Counted from the stretch's first letter, positions 16,220 through 27,981 are shown. The stretch is DNA of 58,030 nt from Hyphomicrobiales bacterium (GCA_027489955.1 JAIXYZ010000004.1:224672-282701), one strand, 5' to 3'. Notes: generated by a model from the sequence alone, not told the origin. Program-made: numbers and translations.

Positions 16220-16918
16220 ATGTTTGCCGACCTGACCCGTGACGACGTGTTCCGGCTCGAGACCGCGCGGCTGTGGCTTCGCTGGCCCCGTATCGCCGAC
16301 GCCCAGGCCGTCGCCCGTCTCGCCGGTGACAAAGCCGTAGCCGGCATGACGGCCGTCATTCCCCATCCCTATCCGCCGGGAGAGGCGGAGCGCTTCATCT
16401 TCGAGGCCCGCAAGGGCAATGCGACGGGGGAGGCGCTCATCCTCGCCATCACGGCCAAGGGCCGGGACGTGCCCATCGGCATCGTCTCGCTGACCCCGGC
16501 GCGGGGGCCTTTCGAGAACCCCTGCGACCTGGAGCTCGGCTACTGGGTGGGCGAGCCCTACCGGGGCGAAGGCTATGCGCCGGAGGCGGTCGAGGCCCTC
16601 GTCGACGCGGGCTTCGCGCTCACCGGCGTGACCGCGATCTGCGCCTCGGCGCGGGTGGTCAACACCGCCTCGCGCCGGGTCATCGAGAAGGCCGGGTTCG
16701 TCCATGTCGGCTCGTGCCTCAGGGCCTTCCCGGCCCGGGGCGGCGCCTTCGCGGTCGACCGGTTCGAGCTCTCGCGCGGGGAGTGGCGGCGGCTGCGCGA
16801 GGCACCGCTCAAGGTCCCCGCCGGGCGGTCGCGGCCGGCGCCGAAGGGCATCCCGGCGCGGGACCCCGGGGCGGCCGAGGGCGCGCTCGACTGGTCCGGA
16901 GGCGTCGCCTGCGCGTAA
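16220..16918 (+). CDS. GNAT family N-acetyltransferase, RimJ/RimL type
   Basis: A 232-residue acetyltransferase. LETARLWLRWPRIAD starts the fold, DLELGYWVGEPYRGEGYAPEA (about 94-114) is the acetyl-CoA loop of the RimJ/RimL branch, and VNTASRRVIEKAGFVHVGS is the typical last motif. The substrate, a protein N-terminus or a small amine, is not known. About 40 extra residues at the C-terminus, Pro/Arg/Ala-rich, lie beyond the domain. It follows rplU-rpmA by 199 bp with a hairpin between, so it may have its own promoter. Confidence 0.88.
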   Translation: MFADLTRDDVFRLETARLWLRWPRIADAQAVARLAGDKAVAGMTAVIPHPYPPGEAERFIFEARKGNATGEALILAITAKGRDVPIGIVSLTPARGPFENPCDLELGYWVGEPYRGEGYAPEAVEALVDAGFALTGVTAICASARVVNTASRRVIEKAGFVHVGSCLRAFPARGGAFAVDRFELSRGEWRRLREAPLKVPAGRSRPAPKGIPARDPGAAEGALDWSGGVACA

Positions 16919-16955
16919 CACCCCGAGCAGATCGTTCCTGCCTGGAGTTCACGCC

Positions 16956-17495
16956 ATGCGTCGCACTGTCCTCAAGCGGGCCGCCGCGGTCCTTGCCGCG
17001 GCGGCCTTCGCGCCGTTCATCGCCGCCTGCGCCACCGTGCCCGCGGCCGGGCCCTCGGCCGGGGCGGGGGTGGTTCTGGAGCGCGACTTCCGCGGCCGGC
17101 TCTATGCCGACGGCCGGTTCCGCAATGCCATCACCGGCTCGGAGCGGCCCTTCAAGGTCGTGCTGGACGGGCGCTGGGACGGGCGCAACCTCACCTTGAG
17201 GGAGGCTTTCGCCTTCGCCGACGGGGAGAAGGACGTAAAGACCTGGGTCTTCACCCGCACCGGGCCCGGCACCTATACCGGCACCCGGGAGGACGTGGTC
17301 GGCACCGCCCGCGTCGTGACGGAGGCGGGCGCGGTGCGCCTGTCCTACGACGTGGTGCTGGGCGGCTCGCAGGTCCATTTCGAGGACGTGATCGAGCGCG
17401 GCCCCGGCGGCGCGATCCTGAACCGCGCCATCGTCTCCAAGTTCGGCGTCCCGGTGGGCAGCGTGGACCTCACCTTCGCGCGCCGGCCGCTCTAG
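16956..17495 (+). CDS. DUF3833 family lipoprotein
   Basis: A 179-residue protein with a lipoprotein signal (lipobox IAAC, lipidated Cys25) and a DUF3833 domain with the pattern FKVVLDGRWDGRNLTLREAFAFADG, TWVFTRTGPGTYTGTREDVVG and NRAIVSKFGVPVGSVDL. The family is periplasmic and of unknown function; the beta-rich pattern suggests a lipocalin-like barrel. The start at 16956 has CTGGAG 9 bp upstream and gives the complete lipoprotein signal. It converges with the TadG-like gene, 77 bp apart. Confidence 0.82.
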   Translation: MRRTVLKRAAAVLAAAAFAPFIAACATVPAAGPSAGAGVVLERDFRGRLYADGRFRNAITGSERPFKVVLDGRWDGRNLTLREAFAFADGEKDVKTWVFTRTGPGTYTGTREDVVGTARVVTEAGAVRLSYDVVLGGSQVHFEDVIERGPGGAILNRAIVSKFGVPVGSVDLTFARRPL

Positions 17496-17572
17496 CGTCC
17501 GGTCCCGGCGCGCCTGTCATTGCGCCTGAGGGGAGAGGCCGGCTCCGCTGCTTGCGCGACGCCGGCACCCCC

Positions 17573-18802
17573 TTAATGGGTCAGGCGGATGGCCGCGATC
17601 TCGCCCGCGATCTTCTGGAAGACCGGGTTGAGCTCGGCGGCGTTGCTGACGTCGTAATACATGTCGGTCGTCGAGGCGCAGTCGCGCAGCAGCGACGCAT
17701 TGCCGTTAATGACGCGGATCGTGTAGAGGCGCACCCCGTTGGCGGTGGACTTGGCGGTCTCGCAGGCGGCGCGGGTGCGCTGGTTCATCTTCGCGACGCT
17801 GTCGCCGAACCGGTTCTCGGTGTTGTCGCCGTCCGTCAGCACGATCATGAACTTGTCGGTATCCTTGTCGCCGAAAGCGACGGCCCCGCCATAGGGCAGG
17901 CCCGGGGACAGGGTCGACAAGCCGTGGGCGATGCCGATCGTGATGTTGGTGTTGCCGTTGGCCGTCATGCCGTCGATCGAGGCCTTGAGGCCGTTGAAGT
18001 CGTCGGTGAGCGGCCGCACCGTCTGCAGCGTGCCGTACTGGCACTTGGCCGCCGGATAGAGCGTCTTGGGCGCGCTCGTGGACGGCGCCACGTCGCCGGT
18101 GTCGTAAGGGTCGTCCCGATCCGAGATGCAGCCGGTCCAGGCGCCCTTCGTCGTCCTCAGCGCGGTCTTGAGCGTCGCGTTGCCGAAATCCAGCCAGGCG
18201 GCATTCTTCTCGCTCGTGGGCACCATGACCTGCGTGGCGAAGGGCACGAGGGACACCTTGATCGAGCCCGGCTCGGCCTTGGCCGCAACCGCGGCGAGCG
18301 CGTCGAGCAGCGACTTCGAGGCCTTCTTGAGCTCCGTGAGCTTGCCGGCGCTCGCCATCGAGCCGGTATTGTCGAGGACGAGCGCGAGCTCGATCCTGCG
18401 CACGCCCCATTGCACGGTCGAGCCCGCGGCCACCGGCATCGTCCTGATGCCGATAACCGGCAGGATCGCAGCGTCCATGTCGCCATCGGCGGCGACCTCC
18501 ACGGTGCGCGGCGTCTTGCGCACGGCCACGTCGCCGACGAGAGCGCGGTAGCGCGGCGGCATCAGCCCGTCGAAATAGGCGCGTCCCTTGGCCTGGAGCT
18601 GGGCTTCCGTGTTGCCCCCGGCCTCGTGGGCCAGCATCAGGGCGGTGGAATCGGAGGCGGTCTGGAGCGCGGCGCGGAAGCTGGCGGCGCGGGAATAGTC
18701 CAGCGCCGCGCCCGCGAGCCCGAGGATGGGGACGAGCGTCACCGCGAAGATCGTGGCCGTGGCGCCGCTCTCGTCCGTGCCGAAACGGGACAGGATTCCC
18801 AT
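17573..18802 (-). CDS. TadG-like pilus assembly protein with von Willebrand A domain
   Basis: A 409-residue protein with the TadE/TadG N-terminus: a short cytoplasmic start (RFGTDESGATATIFAV) running into one membrane segment (about 17-35) with the conserved Asp of LDYSRA just after it. A VWA domain follows, with the MIDAS motif LVLDNTGSMAS (Asp144) and FMIVLTDGDNTENR. TadG proteins are exported through the membrane and linked to Flp/Tad pili. No other tad gene is in the window, so this is an orphan copy. The ATG at 18802 has GGAGAA about 9 bp upstream. Divergent from purL. Confidence 0.85.
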   Translation of the reverse strand: MGILSRFGTDESGATATIFAVTLVPILGLAGAALDYSRAASFRAALQTASDSTALMLAHEAGGNTEAQLQAKGRAYFDGLMPPRYRALVGDVAVRKTPRTVEVAADGDMDAAILPVIGIRTMPVAAGSTVQWGVRRIELALVLDNTGSMASAGKLTELKKASKSLLDALAAVAAKAEPGSIKVSLVPFATQVMVPTSEKNAAWLDFGNATLKTALRTTKGAWTGCISDRDDPYDTGDVAPSTSAPKTLYPAAKCQYGTLQTVRPLTDDFNGLKASIDGMTANGNTNITIGIAHGLSTLSPGLPYGGAVAFGDKDTDKFMIVLTDGDNTENRFGDSVAKMNQRTRAACETAKSTANGVRLYTIRVINGNASLLRDCASTTDMYYDVSNAAELNPVFQKIAGEIAAIRLTH

Positions 18803-18970
18803 GGTGATACGTTCTCCGCCGCTCTGGACGCCCCCGATGGGGCCTCCGCCTGCGACGGAGCGAATCCCGTGCCGCGCCGGCCCGGCGCAATTGCCAAGCG
18901 GGGTGCGAGCCTGTATCGCCTCCGCAACGCCGCCCGCGGCTTTCCGACCGAGACCTGAAGCGCCTCGCCG

Positions 18971-21178
18971 ATGATCCCGAACACGCCCAAGATCACCCCC
19001 GAACTCGTCGCCGAGCACGGCCTGAAGCCCGACGAGTACGAGCGCTTCCTCCAGCTGATCGGCCGCGAACCGACGATCACCGAACTCGGCATCGTCTCGG
19101 CCATGTGGAACGAGCACTGCTCGTACAAGTCCTCGCGCCTGCACCTGCGCGGCCTGCCCACCAAGGCGCCGTGGGTCATCCAGGGGCCGGGCGAGAACGC
19201 CGGCGTCATCGACATCGGCGACGGGCTTGCGGTCGTGTTCAAGATGGAGAGCCACAACCATCCGTCCTTCATCGAGCCCTACCAGGGCGCGGCGACGGGC
19301 GTGGGCGGCATCCTGCGCGACGTGTTCACCATGGGCGCGCGCCCCATCGCCGCCCTGAACTTCCTGCGCTTCGGCGATCCCTCGCACCCTCGAACCCGCC
19401 ACCTGGTGGCGGGGGTCGTCGCGGGCATCGGCGGGTACGGCAATTCGTTCGGCGTGCCGACGGTCGGCGGCTCGGTCGGCTTCCACACCCGGTATGACGG
19501 GAACATCCTGGTCAACGCCATGGCGGTGGGCCTGGCGAAGTCCGACGAGATCTTCTACGCGGCCGCCTCGGGCCTCAACATGCCGATCGTCTATCTCGGC
19601 TCCAAGACCGGCCGCGACGGCATCCACGGCGCCACCATGGCGTCGGCGGAGTTCGGCGAGGGCTCGGAGGAGAAGCGGCCGACCGTGCAGGTGGGCGATC
19701 CCTTCGCCGAGAAGCTGCTGCTGGAAGCCTGCCTCGAGCTGATGCAGACGGGCTCTGTCATCGCGATCCAGGACATGGGCGCGGCCGGCCTCACCTGCTC
19801 GGCGGTCGAGATGGGCGCCAAGGGCAATCTGGGCGTGGAGCTGAACCTCGACGCCGTGCCCTGCCGCGAGGAGGGCATGAGCGCCTACGAGATGATGCTG
19901 TCGGAGAGCCAGGAGCGCATGCTCATGGTACTCGACCCCGCCAAGCGCGAGGTCGCCGAGGCGGTGTTCCGCAAGTGGGGCCTGGACTTCGCCGTCGTCG
20001 GCCACACGACCGACACCCTCCGTTTCGTCGTCAAGCATGGCGGGGAGGTCATGGCCGACCTGCCGATCAAGGAGCTGGGCGACGAGGCGCCGATCTACGA
20101 CCGGCCGCACCTGCCCACGGCGAAGAAGCCGGTCATCGACGCCGCCTCCGTGGCGCCGCCCTCGTCCAACGCGCAGGCGCTGCTCAAGCTCGTCGGGTCC
20201 CCGGACCTGTGCTCCAAGCGCTGGGTCTACGAGCAATACGACACGCTGATCCTGGGCAATTCGGTCGCGACGCCCGGCGGCGACGCCGGGATCGTGCGCG
20301 TGCTGGAGGGTCCCAAGGGTCTCGCCATGACGACCGACGTGACGCCGCGCTATTGCGAGGCCGACCCCTTCGAGGGCGGCAAGCAGGCGGTGGCGGAGGC
20401 CTGGCGCAACCTGTCGGCCGTCGGTGCGCGGCCCCTGGCGCTGACCGACAACCTCAATTTCGGCAATCCGGAGCGGCCCGAGATCATGGGCCAGTTCGTC
20501 GGCTGCCTGAAGGGCATCTCGGCGGCCTGCACCGCGCTCGACTTCCCCGTCGTGTCGGGCAACGTCTCGCTCTACAACGAGACCAACGGCCGCGGCATCC
20601 TGCCGACGCCGACAATCGGCGGGGTCGGCCTGCTCGACGATGTCAGCGTCCACGCTACAATCGCCTTCCGCAAGGCGGGCGAGGTCATCCTTCTCATCGG
20701 CGAGACGACGGGCTGGCTCGGCCAGTCGGTCTACCTGCGCGACGTGTGCGGCCGGGAGGAGGGTGCGCCTCCGCCGGTGGACCTGGAGACCGAGCGCCGC
20801 AATGGCGACTTCGTGCGCGGGCTCATCCGCGCCGGCCGCGCCAAGACGGTGCACGACCTGTCCGATGGCGGCCTCGCCGTGGCGCTCGCCGAGATGGCGA
20901 TGGCGTCGGGCATCGGCGCGACCATCGACAAGCTGCCCGAAGGCGACGCCCACGCCGTCCTGTTCGGCGAGGACCAGGCGCGCTACGTGCTCTCGGTGGA
21001 GCCCGGCCAGGCGGACGCCATCCGCATCGACGCGGAGAAGGCGGGCGTGCCGATCCTGCGGCTGGGCGTGACCGGCGGCGACACGCTGGCCATCAAGGGC
21101 GAGGATCCGGTGACGATCGCCGCGCTGGAAAAGGCCCACGAGGACTGGCTGCCGGCCTTCATGGCGGGCGAGGCCTGA
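18971..21178 (+). CDS. purL: phosphoribosylformylglycinamidine synthase subunit PurL
   Basis: A 735-residue small-type PurL, the ATP-dependent synthetase subunit that converts FGAR to FGAM in purine synthesis together with PurQ (glutaminase) and Pur[13 protein letters not shown] (about 46-57), [24 protein letters not shown] (about 90-112) and [12 protein letters not shown] are diagnostic. Two AIR-synthetase-like halves are visible. Length is normal. purS and purQ are not in the window. It is followed by bolA and grxD at short spacing, a common alphaproteobacterial order. Confidence 0.98.
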   Translation: MIPNTPKITPELVAEHGLKPDEYERFLQLIGREPTITELGIVSAMWNEHCSYKSSRLHLRGLPTKAPWVIQGPGENAGVIDIGDGLAVVFKMESHNHPSFIEPYQGAATGVGGILRDVFTMGARPIAALNFLRFGDPSHPRTRHLVAGVVAGIGGYGNSFGVPTVGGSVGFHTRYDGNILVNAMAVGLAKSDEIFYAAASGLNMPIVYLGSKTGRDGIHGATMASAEFGEGSEEKRPTVQVGDPFAEKLLLEACLELMQTGSVIAIQDMGAAGLTCSAVEMGAKGNLGVELNLDAVPCREEGMSAYEMMLSESQERMLMVLDPAKREVAEAVFRKWGLDFAVVGHTTDTLRFVVKHGGEVMADLPIKELGDEAPIYDRPHLPTAKKPVIDAASVAPPSSNAQALLKLVGSPDLCSKRWVYEQYDTLILGNSVATPGGDAGIVRVLEGPKGLAMTTDVTPRYCEADPFEGGKQAVAEAWRNLSAVGARPLALTDNLNFGNPERPEIMGQFVGCLKGISAACTALDFPVVSGNVSLYNETNGRGILPTPTIGGVGLLDDVSVHATIAFRKAGEVILLIGETTGWLGQSVYLRDVCGREEGAPPPVDLETERRNGDFVRGLIRAGRAKTVHDLSDGGLAVALAEMAMASGIGATIDKLPEGDAHAVLFGEDQARYVLSVEPGQADAIRIDAEKAGVPILRLGVTGGDTLAIKGEDPVTIAALEKAHEDWLPAFMAGEA

Positions 21179-21191
21179 GGGAGAACGCGCG

Positions 21192-21428
21192 ATGGCGATG
21201 CAGGCGAGCGAGATCGAGGCCCTGATCAGGGCCGCCTTCCCCGACGCGGTCGTGGAGATCAAGGATCTGGCCGGCGACGGCGACCATTACGCCGCGACGG
21301 TGAAATCCGCCGCCTTCAGGGGCAAGACCCGGGTCCAGCAGCACCAGATGGTCTACGGGGCGCTTCAGGGCCGCATGGGCGGGGAGCTCCATGCCCTTGC
21401 GCTGACGACCGTCGCGACCGACATTTGA
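21192..21428 (+). CDS. BolA family protein
   Basis: A 78-residue BolA-like protein with the class-II KH fold: DLAGDGDHYAATVKSAAF and the helix RVQQHQMVYGAL. Cys is absent, but His in DGDHYA and the C-terminal HALAL provide the histidines that BolA uses to coordinate a [2Fe-2S] cluster with a monothiol glutaredoxin. The next gene is exactly that partner, 48 bp downstream. It lies 13 bp after purL. Probably acts in iron-sulphur trafficking or iron sensing. Confidence 0.92.
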   Translation: MAMQASEIEALIRAAFPDAVVEIKDLAGDGDHYAATVKSAAFRGKTRVQQHQMVYGALQGRMGGELHALALTTVATDI

Positions 21429-21476
21429 GCACGAGCTCCAGCGCGCCTTGACCGCGCCAGCAGAGGAACGACAGCC

Positions 21477-21812
21477 ATGACCGACGTGAACGCCGCCATC
21501 GATGCTGAAGTGAAGGGCAACGACGTGGTGCTCTTCATGAAGGGCACGCCGCAATTCCCCATGTGCGGCTTCTCGGGCCAGGTGGTCCAGATCCTCGATT
21601 ACCTCGGCGTGCCCTACAAGGGCATCAACGTGCTGGACGACATGGGCATCCGGGAGGGCATCAAGGCCTATTCCAACTGGCCCACGATCCCGCAGCTCTA
21701 CGTGAAGGGCGAGTTCGTCGGCGGCTGCGACATCACCCGCGAGATGTTCCAGTCCGGCGAATTGCAGACCTTCCTCGTCGACAAGGGCATCGCGGTCAAA
21801 CAGTCCGCGTGA
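21477..21812 (+). CDS. grxD: monothiol glutaredoxin, Grx4/GrxD type
   Basis: A 111-residue monothiol glutaredoxin with active site CGFS (Cys30), the preceding KGTPQFPM loop, [19 protein letters not shown] (glutathione- and cluster-binding) and a C-terminal helix. It carries a glutathione-ligated [2Fe-2S] cluster and passes it to target proteins; it forms a heterodimer with BolA, encoded just upstream. AGAGGAAC lies about 9 bp before the ATG. Confidence 0.96.
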   Translation: MTDVNAAIDAEVKGNDVVLFMKGTPQFPMCGFSGQVVQILDYLGVPYKGINVLDDMGIREGIKAYSNWPTIPQLYVKGEFVGGCDITREMFQSGELQTFLVDKGIAVKQSA

Positions 21813-21908
21813 CGCGGGCGGCCCCGCCCCGGCCGTTCAGAATCGGTTAACCATAAGACCGCGATCCTTCACCTGTCCCGCGGGGGCGGGGTGAAGGAAC
21901 GATACGCC

Positions 21909-22208
21909 ATGGACACGACCAACGTCGTCGGCGTCGGCGCCCGGTTCGCCGCGCGGCGCCAGCGCGATCCGCGCCGTCTGATGGAGCAGGCCTACGAGGC
22001 GGGTTCCGTGCCCGTCGCGGCCGAGGACGGCGCCACCCGCCTGGTGGCGCGCCTGCTGGCCGCCATGGGCCTGCTCACCGTGGCGGAGATCGGGGCGGAC
22101 GGCACGCCGGTGCCGATCACCGGCGCCGCGATCCGGGACTCGACCGCTCCCTGGCGGGTGTCCCGCCCGGAGACCGGTACGGCCGGACTTGCGGCCTTCA
22201 GCCCCTGA
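21909..22208 (+). CDS. small protein of unknown function
   Basis: A 99-residue soluble protein with no signal peptide, no cysteine and a basic N-terminal part (ARFAARRQRDPRRL). The middle holds a short hydrophobic helix (RLVARLLAAMGLLTVAEIG). No family is recognised. The ATG at 21909 has AAGGA 8 bp upstream; an in-frame GTG at 21891 is less likely. Its last 11 bases overlap the 3' end of the TRAP-type binding protein gene on the opposite strand. Confidence 0.5.
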   Translation: MDTTNVVGVGARFAARRQRDPRRLMEQAYEAGSVPVAAEDGATRLVARLLAAMGLLTVAEIGADGTPVPITGAAIRDSTAPWRVSRPETGTAGLAAFSP

Positions 22209-23271
22209 TGCGCGGCAGGCTCGACACCGCGTTCCACGATCCCAGCCGATCGGCCGCCTGCTCGTAGGAGCGGTGGATGCGGCCGCCGATGTCGGACGCC
22301 GCCGCGATGCCGGACAGGATGTCGGTTGCCGCCGCCCGCGCCGCGCGGATGAGGTCCGCGGGCGCCTGTTTCAGCTTCGCGCCTTCACTGATCAGCGTGC
22401 GCAGCGCCTCCGCGTTGGCCATGGCGGCTTCCGCCAGCCCCGCCGCGTGCTCGGCGGCGCAGGCATGGGCGACGGCCGCCTGGATGTCCGCCGGCAGCCG
22501 GTTCCAGGCCTCCAGCGACACGACGAATTCCGACGCGCCGTTCGGCTTGTTGAAAGCCGGGAAGAAGCTGTGCGGCGCGATCTTGTGGAAGCCCAGCGGC
22601 TGGTCGTTCATCGGCGCGAGGAACTCCACCGCGTCGATCGTGCCGCGCTCCAGGCTGACATAGATGTCGCCGGGGGCGATGGCCTGGGGCGTCGCGCCCA
22701 GGCGCGCATAGAGCTCGCCCCCCAGGCCCTGAACCCGGATGCGCAGGCCCTTCACATCGGCCAGCGCATTAATTTCCTTGCGGAACCAGCCGCCCATGGA
22801 CGGGCCCGTATTGCCCCCGACAAAAGCCTTGAGGCCCAGCGGCGCGTAGAGCTCGTCCCACAGCGCCTGCCCGCCCCCGGCTTCCAGCCAGGCCATGTGG
22901 TCGGCGGGGGACATGCCGAACGGCACGGTGGTGAAGAAGGCGGCCGCCGGAATCCGGGACTGCAGGAAGAACGAGGCGGTGTGGCAGGCCTCGACCACGC
23001 CCTTGGTGACAGCATCGTGGGTCGCGAAGGCCGGCACGATCTCGCCGGCGGCGAAGAGATCGACGACGAGGCGCCCGCCGGTGGCGCGCGCGATACGCTC
23101 GGCGAGCCGGGCGGCGGACGTGCCGGGACCGGGAAGATTCTTCGTCCAGGACGTCGCCATGCGCCAGCGGATGGCAGGCGCCTGGGCAATCGCAGGGGCG
23201 GCCAGCGTCGCGGCGGATGCGCCGGCCAGCGCGGCGAGGGCCTTGCGGCGGGTGGGCAAGGTTCCGCTCAT
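22198..23271 (-). CDS. TRAP-type substrate-binding protein (DctP family), Tat-exported, last gene of the thiamine operon
   Basis: A 357-residue binding protein with a twin-arginine signal (PTRRKALAALAG, Arg8-Arg9, cut after AIAQ near residue 30). The mature protein has the DctP pattern of Tat-exported 2-oxoacid-type proteins: WRMATSWTKNLPGPGTSA, FAAGEIVPAF, VEACHTASFF and the ligand-contacting SLERGTIDAVEF. Its ATG overlaps the thiD stop (ATGA), so it is translated with the TPP-controlled operon. No dctQ/dctM membrane genes are nearby, so it must work with a TRAP channel elsewhere or act in another way. A thiamine-related ligand is inference from context. Confidence 0.85.
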   Translation of the reverse strand: MSGTLPTRRKALAALAGASAATLAAPAIAQAPAIRWRMATSWTKNLPGPGTSAARLAERIARATGGRLVVDLFAAGEIVPAFATHDAVTKGVVEACHTASFFLQSRIPAAAFFTTVPFGMSPADHMAWLEAGGGQALWDELYAPLGLKAFVGGNTGPSMGGWFRKEINALADVKGLRIRVQGLGGELYARLGATPQAIAPGDIYVSLERGTIDAVEFLAPMNDQPLGFHKIAPHSFFPAFNKPNGASEFVVSLEAWNRLPADIQAAVAHACAAEHAAGLAEAAMANAEALRTLISEGAKLKQAPADLIRAARAAATDILSGIAAASDIGGRIHRSYEQAADRLGSWNAVSSLPRIRG

Positions 23272-24068
23272 GCCGGCCACCAGCGGTGGAAATGGTGCAC
23301 GGGCCCGTGGCCGTGGCCGACCTTCAGGTCCTCCGCGGCGGCAAGCGCCTCGTGCAGGTAGGTCTTGGCGGCGGCGACCGCAGACGTCAGCTCGTCGCCG
23401 AGGGCAAGCCGCGCGGCGATGGCCGAGGACAGGGTGCAGCCGGTGCCATGGTCGTGGGTGGTCTTGAGGCGCGGGGCTGCGAAGGCGCGGCTGCCCCGGG
23501 CGGTGATGAGGAGATCGACGCTCTCCGGCCCCGTGCCATGGCCGCCCTTGACCAGCACCGCGTGGGCTCCGAGGGCAAGGATCGCGGCGCCCTGCGCCTT
23601 CATCCCCGATTCGTCTTCGGCGACCGTGCCGCCGGTGAGCACCGCGGCTTCGGCCATGTTGGGCGTCGCGAGCGCCGCCCGCGGCAGGAGGCGCTTCACC
23701 AGCGCGTCCACCGCCTCCTCGGCGATGAGCCGGTCGCCGGACGTGGCGACCATGACCGGATCGAGCACGATGGGGCAGTTCACCTCCGCCAGGGCGTCGG
23801 CGACGGCCTCGATCGTCTCCGGCCGCGAGAGCATGCCGATCTTGATCGCCTTGACGTCGAGATCGGCCAGGACCGCCTCGATCTGGGCGCGCACCATCTC
23901 GGGCGGGATGTCATGGATGCCGGAGACGCCGCGCGTGTTCTGGGCGGTGATCGCCGTGATGACGCTGGCGCCGTAGACGCCCAGCGCCGAGAACGTCTTC
24001 ACGTCAGCCTGGATGCCGGCGCCGCCGCCGGAATCGGAGCCTGCGATGGTGAGGGCGATAGCGGTCAT
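23268..24068 (-). CDS. thiD: hydroxymethylpyrimidine/phosphomethylpyrimidine kinase
   Basis: A 266-residue kinase that phosphorylates HMP to HMP-P and then to HMP-PP, the pyrimidine partner of Thi[23 protein letters not shown] at the N-terminus, AITAQNT and the C-terminal anion-hole motif [14 protein letters not shown] are characteristic. ATGA overlaps link it to thiE upstream and to the TRAP-type binding protein downstream. The protein ends in a His-rich [13 protein letters not shown] segment of unknown role. Confidence 0.96.
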   Translation of the reverse strand: MTAIALTIAGSDSGGGAGIQADVKTFSALGVYGASVITAITAQNTRGVSGIHDIPPEMVRAQIEAVLADLDVKAIKIGMLSRPETIEAVADALAEVNCPIVLDPVMVATSGDRLIAEEAVDALVKRLLPRAALATPNMAEAAVLTGGTVAEDESGMKAQGAAILALGAHAVLVKGGHGTGPESVDLLITARGSRAFAAPRLKTTHDHGTGCTLSSAIAARLALGDELTSAVAAAKTYLHEALAAAEDLKVGHGHGPVHHFHRWWPA

Positions 24069-24727
24069 GGCGTCCTCCGAGCGAGGGCTTCGTCCACCAC
24101 GGCGCGCAGCCGCCGGGCGGCACCGGCGACGTCCGGCGCCTTGTAGAGGCTTGAGATCACGGCCACGCCCCCGGCGCCCGCGGCGATGACGGACGCCGCG
24201 TTGCCTTCGTCGATGCCGGCGATGGCCCCGACGACGAGGCCGGGCCTTGCCGCCCGGATGCGGCTTGCAAGGGCGCTGAGGCCGTCCGTCCCCACGGGCG
24301 GGCGCTTGTTGTGCTTGGACGTCGTGGCGAAGATCCCGCCGATCGTCGCGTAGTCGATGGGGGTCTCGGCGGCCTTGTCCGCGTCGGCCTCGCTCGCCAC
24401 GGTGAGGCCGATGATGGCGCGGGGACCCAGCAGCCGGCGCGCATCGTCCGGATGCATGTCGTCCTCGCCCACATGGACGCCCTCGGCGCCGGCGGCCAGC
24501 GCCACGTCGACGCGGTCGTTGATCAGCAGCGGCACGCCCGTGCCTTCGAGCGCGGCGTGTATGGCGCGGGCCGTCTCGATCATCGCGGCCGTCGTGGCGC
24601 GCTTGGCGCGATACTGGATCAGCGTGACGCCGTTCTGCGCGGAAAGCCGCGCCAGGGCCGGCAGGTCCATGCCCGCCAGGTTGTCGTCGTCGACGAGCCC
24701 GTACAGGCGGTGATCGACCAAGGTCAT
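24065..24727 (-). CDS. thiE: thiamine-phosphate synthase
   Basis: A 220-residue TIM-barrel enzyme joining HMP-PP and HET-P (thiazole phosphate) to thiamine monophosphate. [35 protein letters not shown] and [14 protein letters not shown] match ThiE; the pyrophosphate-binding glycine loop lies near [13 protein letters not shown]. The start at 24727 overlaps the thiM stop (ATGA) and the stop overlaps the thiD start, so translation is coupled on both sides. Confidence 0.95.
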   Translation of the reverse strand: MTLVDHRLYGLVDDDNLAGMDLPALARLSAQNGVTLIQYRAKRATTAAMIETARAIHAALEGTGVPLLINDRVDVALAAGAEGVHVGEDDMHPDDARRLLGPRAIIGLTVASEADADKAAETPIDYATIGGIFATTSKHNKRPPVGTDGLSALASRIRAARPGLVVGAIAGIDEGNAASVIAAGAGGVAVISSLYKAPDVAGAARRLRAVVDEALARRTP

Positions 24728-25452
24728 GTCAGCTCCTCGATACGGGCGCGGGCCTCGATGTCGGCGGGCGAGACGGCGTGGAGCGCATCCAGCAGGCGCA
24801 CGCCGAACGTGCCGGGGCCGGGGCAGCCGATGGATGCCATCTCGGCGGCGACGCCAAGGCTCGCGAGCCCCGCGACCCCCGCCACCAGCGGATCGTCCTC
24901 CACCGCGTGGAACGCCGCGATGATGGCCCCCGACAGGCAGCCCGTGCCGACGACGACCGCCATCCAGGGATGGCCGTTCCCGACGGTGGCACGCCGTCCG
25001 CCCGCCTGGACGAGGTCGACCGCGCCGGTGCGGATGACGGGGGCGTCCCCGCTGCCGCCGATGGCGGCGATCTCTGCGGCATTGGCCCGCAGGACGATTC
25101 CCGGCAGCCCCGCGATCTGGCGGGCGAAGGCGAGGCGCACCGGCGAGACGTCGCAGAAGACGGGATCCAGCACGATGGGCTTGCCCTGCCCGGACGCCAC
25201 GGCGACGGCCTTGCCGATCACGCCGCGCAGGTCCTCGTCCAGCGTGCCCAGATTGACCAGGAGCGCATTCGCCCGCGAGGCGAAGGCCTCGACCTCGTCG
25301 GGGCTGTCGGTCATGGAGGGCACGCCGCCCAGCGCCGACAATCCGTCGGCGGTGAACTTCTGCACCACGGTGTTGGTCAGGCAATGGACCCAGGGACGGG
25401 TCTCGCGCAGGCGGGCGAGCGCCTGCGCGGCCCTGGCGGGAAGCGACGTCAC
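24724..25452 (-). CDS. thiM: hydroxyethylthiazole kinase
   Basis: A 242-residue salvage kinase that phosphorylates 4-methyl-5-hydroxyethylthiazole. WVHCLTNTVVQKFTADGLSALGG, SPDEVEAFA and the catalytic loop VVVGTGCLSGAIIAAF are family hallmarks. The start is taken as a GTG at 25452, 8 bp after the thiC stop; there is no ATG before the conserved N-terminus. Its presence, with no thiazole synthesis genes (thiG, thiS, thiO) in the operon, points to salvage of the thiazole moiety or to thiazole synthesis encoded elsewhere. Confidence 0.93.
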   Translation of the reverse strand: MTSLPARAAQALARLRETRPWVHCLTNTVVQKFTADGLSALGGVPSMTDSPDEVEAFASRANALLVNLGTLDEDLRGVIGKAVAVASGQGKPIVLDPVFCDVSPVRLAFARQIAGLPGIVLRANAAEIAAIGGSGDAPVIRTGAVDLVQAGGRRATVGNGHPWMAVVVGTGCLSGAIIAAFHAVEDDPLVAGVAGLASLGVAAEMASIGCPGPGTFGVRLLDALHAVSPADIEARARIEELT

Positions 25453-25460
25453 GATGCGGC

Positions 25461-27534
<2,074 letters not shown>

Positions 27535-27588
27535 TGGCGGGGGATTAGGCGCGGGTGTCGTCACGAGTGAGACCATGCCTGAGCGCAT

Positions 27589-27723
27589 CCCCCTCCCCCC
27601 GCGCAGCGGCGGGGAGGGGATAGGGGTGGGGGGTGCCGGGCATGGAGCTCTCGCTTTGCGGGATCGAGCCCGGTCTCACCGCCCCCCACCCTTACCCTCC
27701 CCGCCGCAAGCGGGGGGAGGGGG
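27589..27723. repeat. long inverted repeat, family C
   Basis: The arms CCCCCTCCCCCC (27589-27600) and GGGGGGAGGGGG (27712-27723) are exactly complementary; further inside, GGCGGGGAGGG and CCCTCCCCGCC, and GGTGGGGGG and CCCCCCACC, also pair. The centre of about 60 nt is variable. It is a dispersed palindrome type, seen once here. No gene is in 27500-27981; the whole stretch is promoter plus repeats C, A and B in a row. Confidence 0.75.
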
Positions 27724-27746
27724 CAAGCGCCATCGCAGCTCGCCCG

Positions 27747-27875
27747 TGTCATCCCCGGCCGGAGCGCCGTCAGGCGCGGAGGGGAAGGGGATCCAGAGCC
27801 GCGTCAGTCATCGCGCTCCAGGCCCGGCGCCTGTCTGGATCCCCTTCCCGGCGCTGCGCGCCGCCGGGGATGACA
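27747..27875. repeat. palindromic repeat family A, copy 2
   Basis: The outer arms TGTCATCCCCGGC and their complement are identical to the copy at 13495-13618, and the inner arms GGGGAAGGGGATCCAG (27781-27796) and CTGGATCCCCTTCCC (27835-27849) match too, while the centre differs. It is again followed directly by a family B element. Confidence 0.85.
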
Positions 27876-27886
27876 CTGAGGATGGT

Positions 27887-27967
27887 CGTCATTGCGAGCG
27901 TAGCGAAGCAATCCAGAACCCGGCCCAGCCGCTGGATTGCTTCGTCGCCTTGCTCCTCGCAATGACG
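27887..27967. repeat. palindromic repeat family B, copy 2
   Basis: The arms CGTCATTGCGAG (27887-27898) and CTCGCAATGACG (27956-27967) are exactly complementary, with inner GAAGCAATCCAG and CTGGATTGCTTC. It ends 14 bp from the stop of the carbamoyltransferase gene, the same placement as copy 1 relative to asd. Confidence 0.85.
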
Positions 27968-27981
27968 GCGAAGGGGCGCTG

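Noticed and set aside
18803-21262. Very long open frame antisense to purL, continuous with the TadG-like gene
   Set aside because: High GC leaves the complementary frame of purL without stops. It is His/Arg/Asp-rich, has no family match and no ribosome-binding site; only the part up to 18802 (TadG-like) is real.
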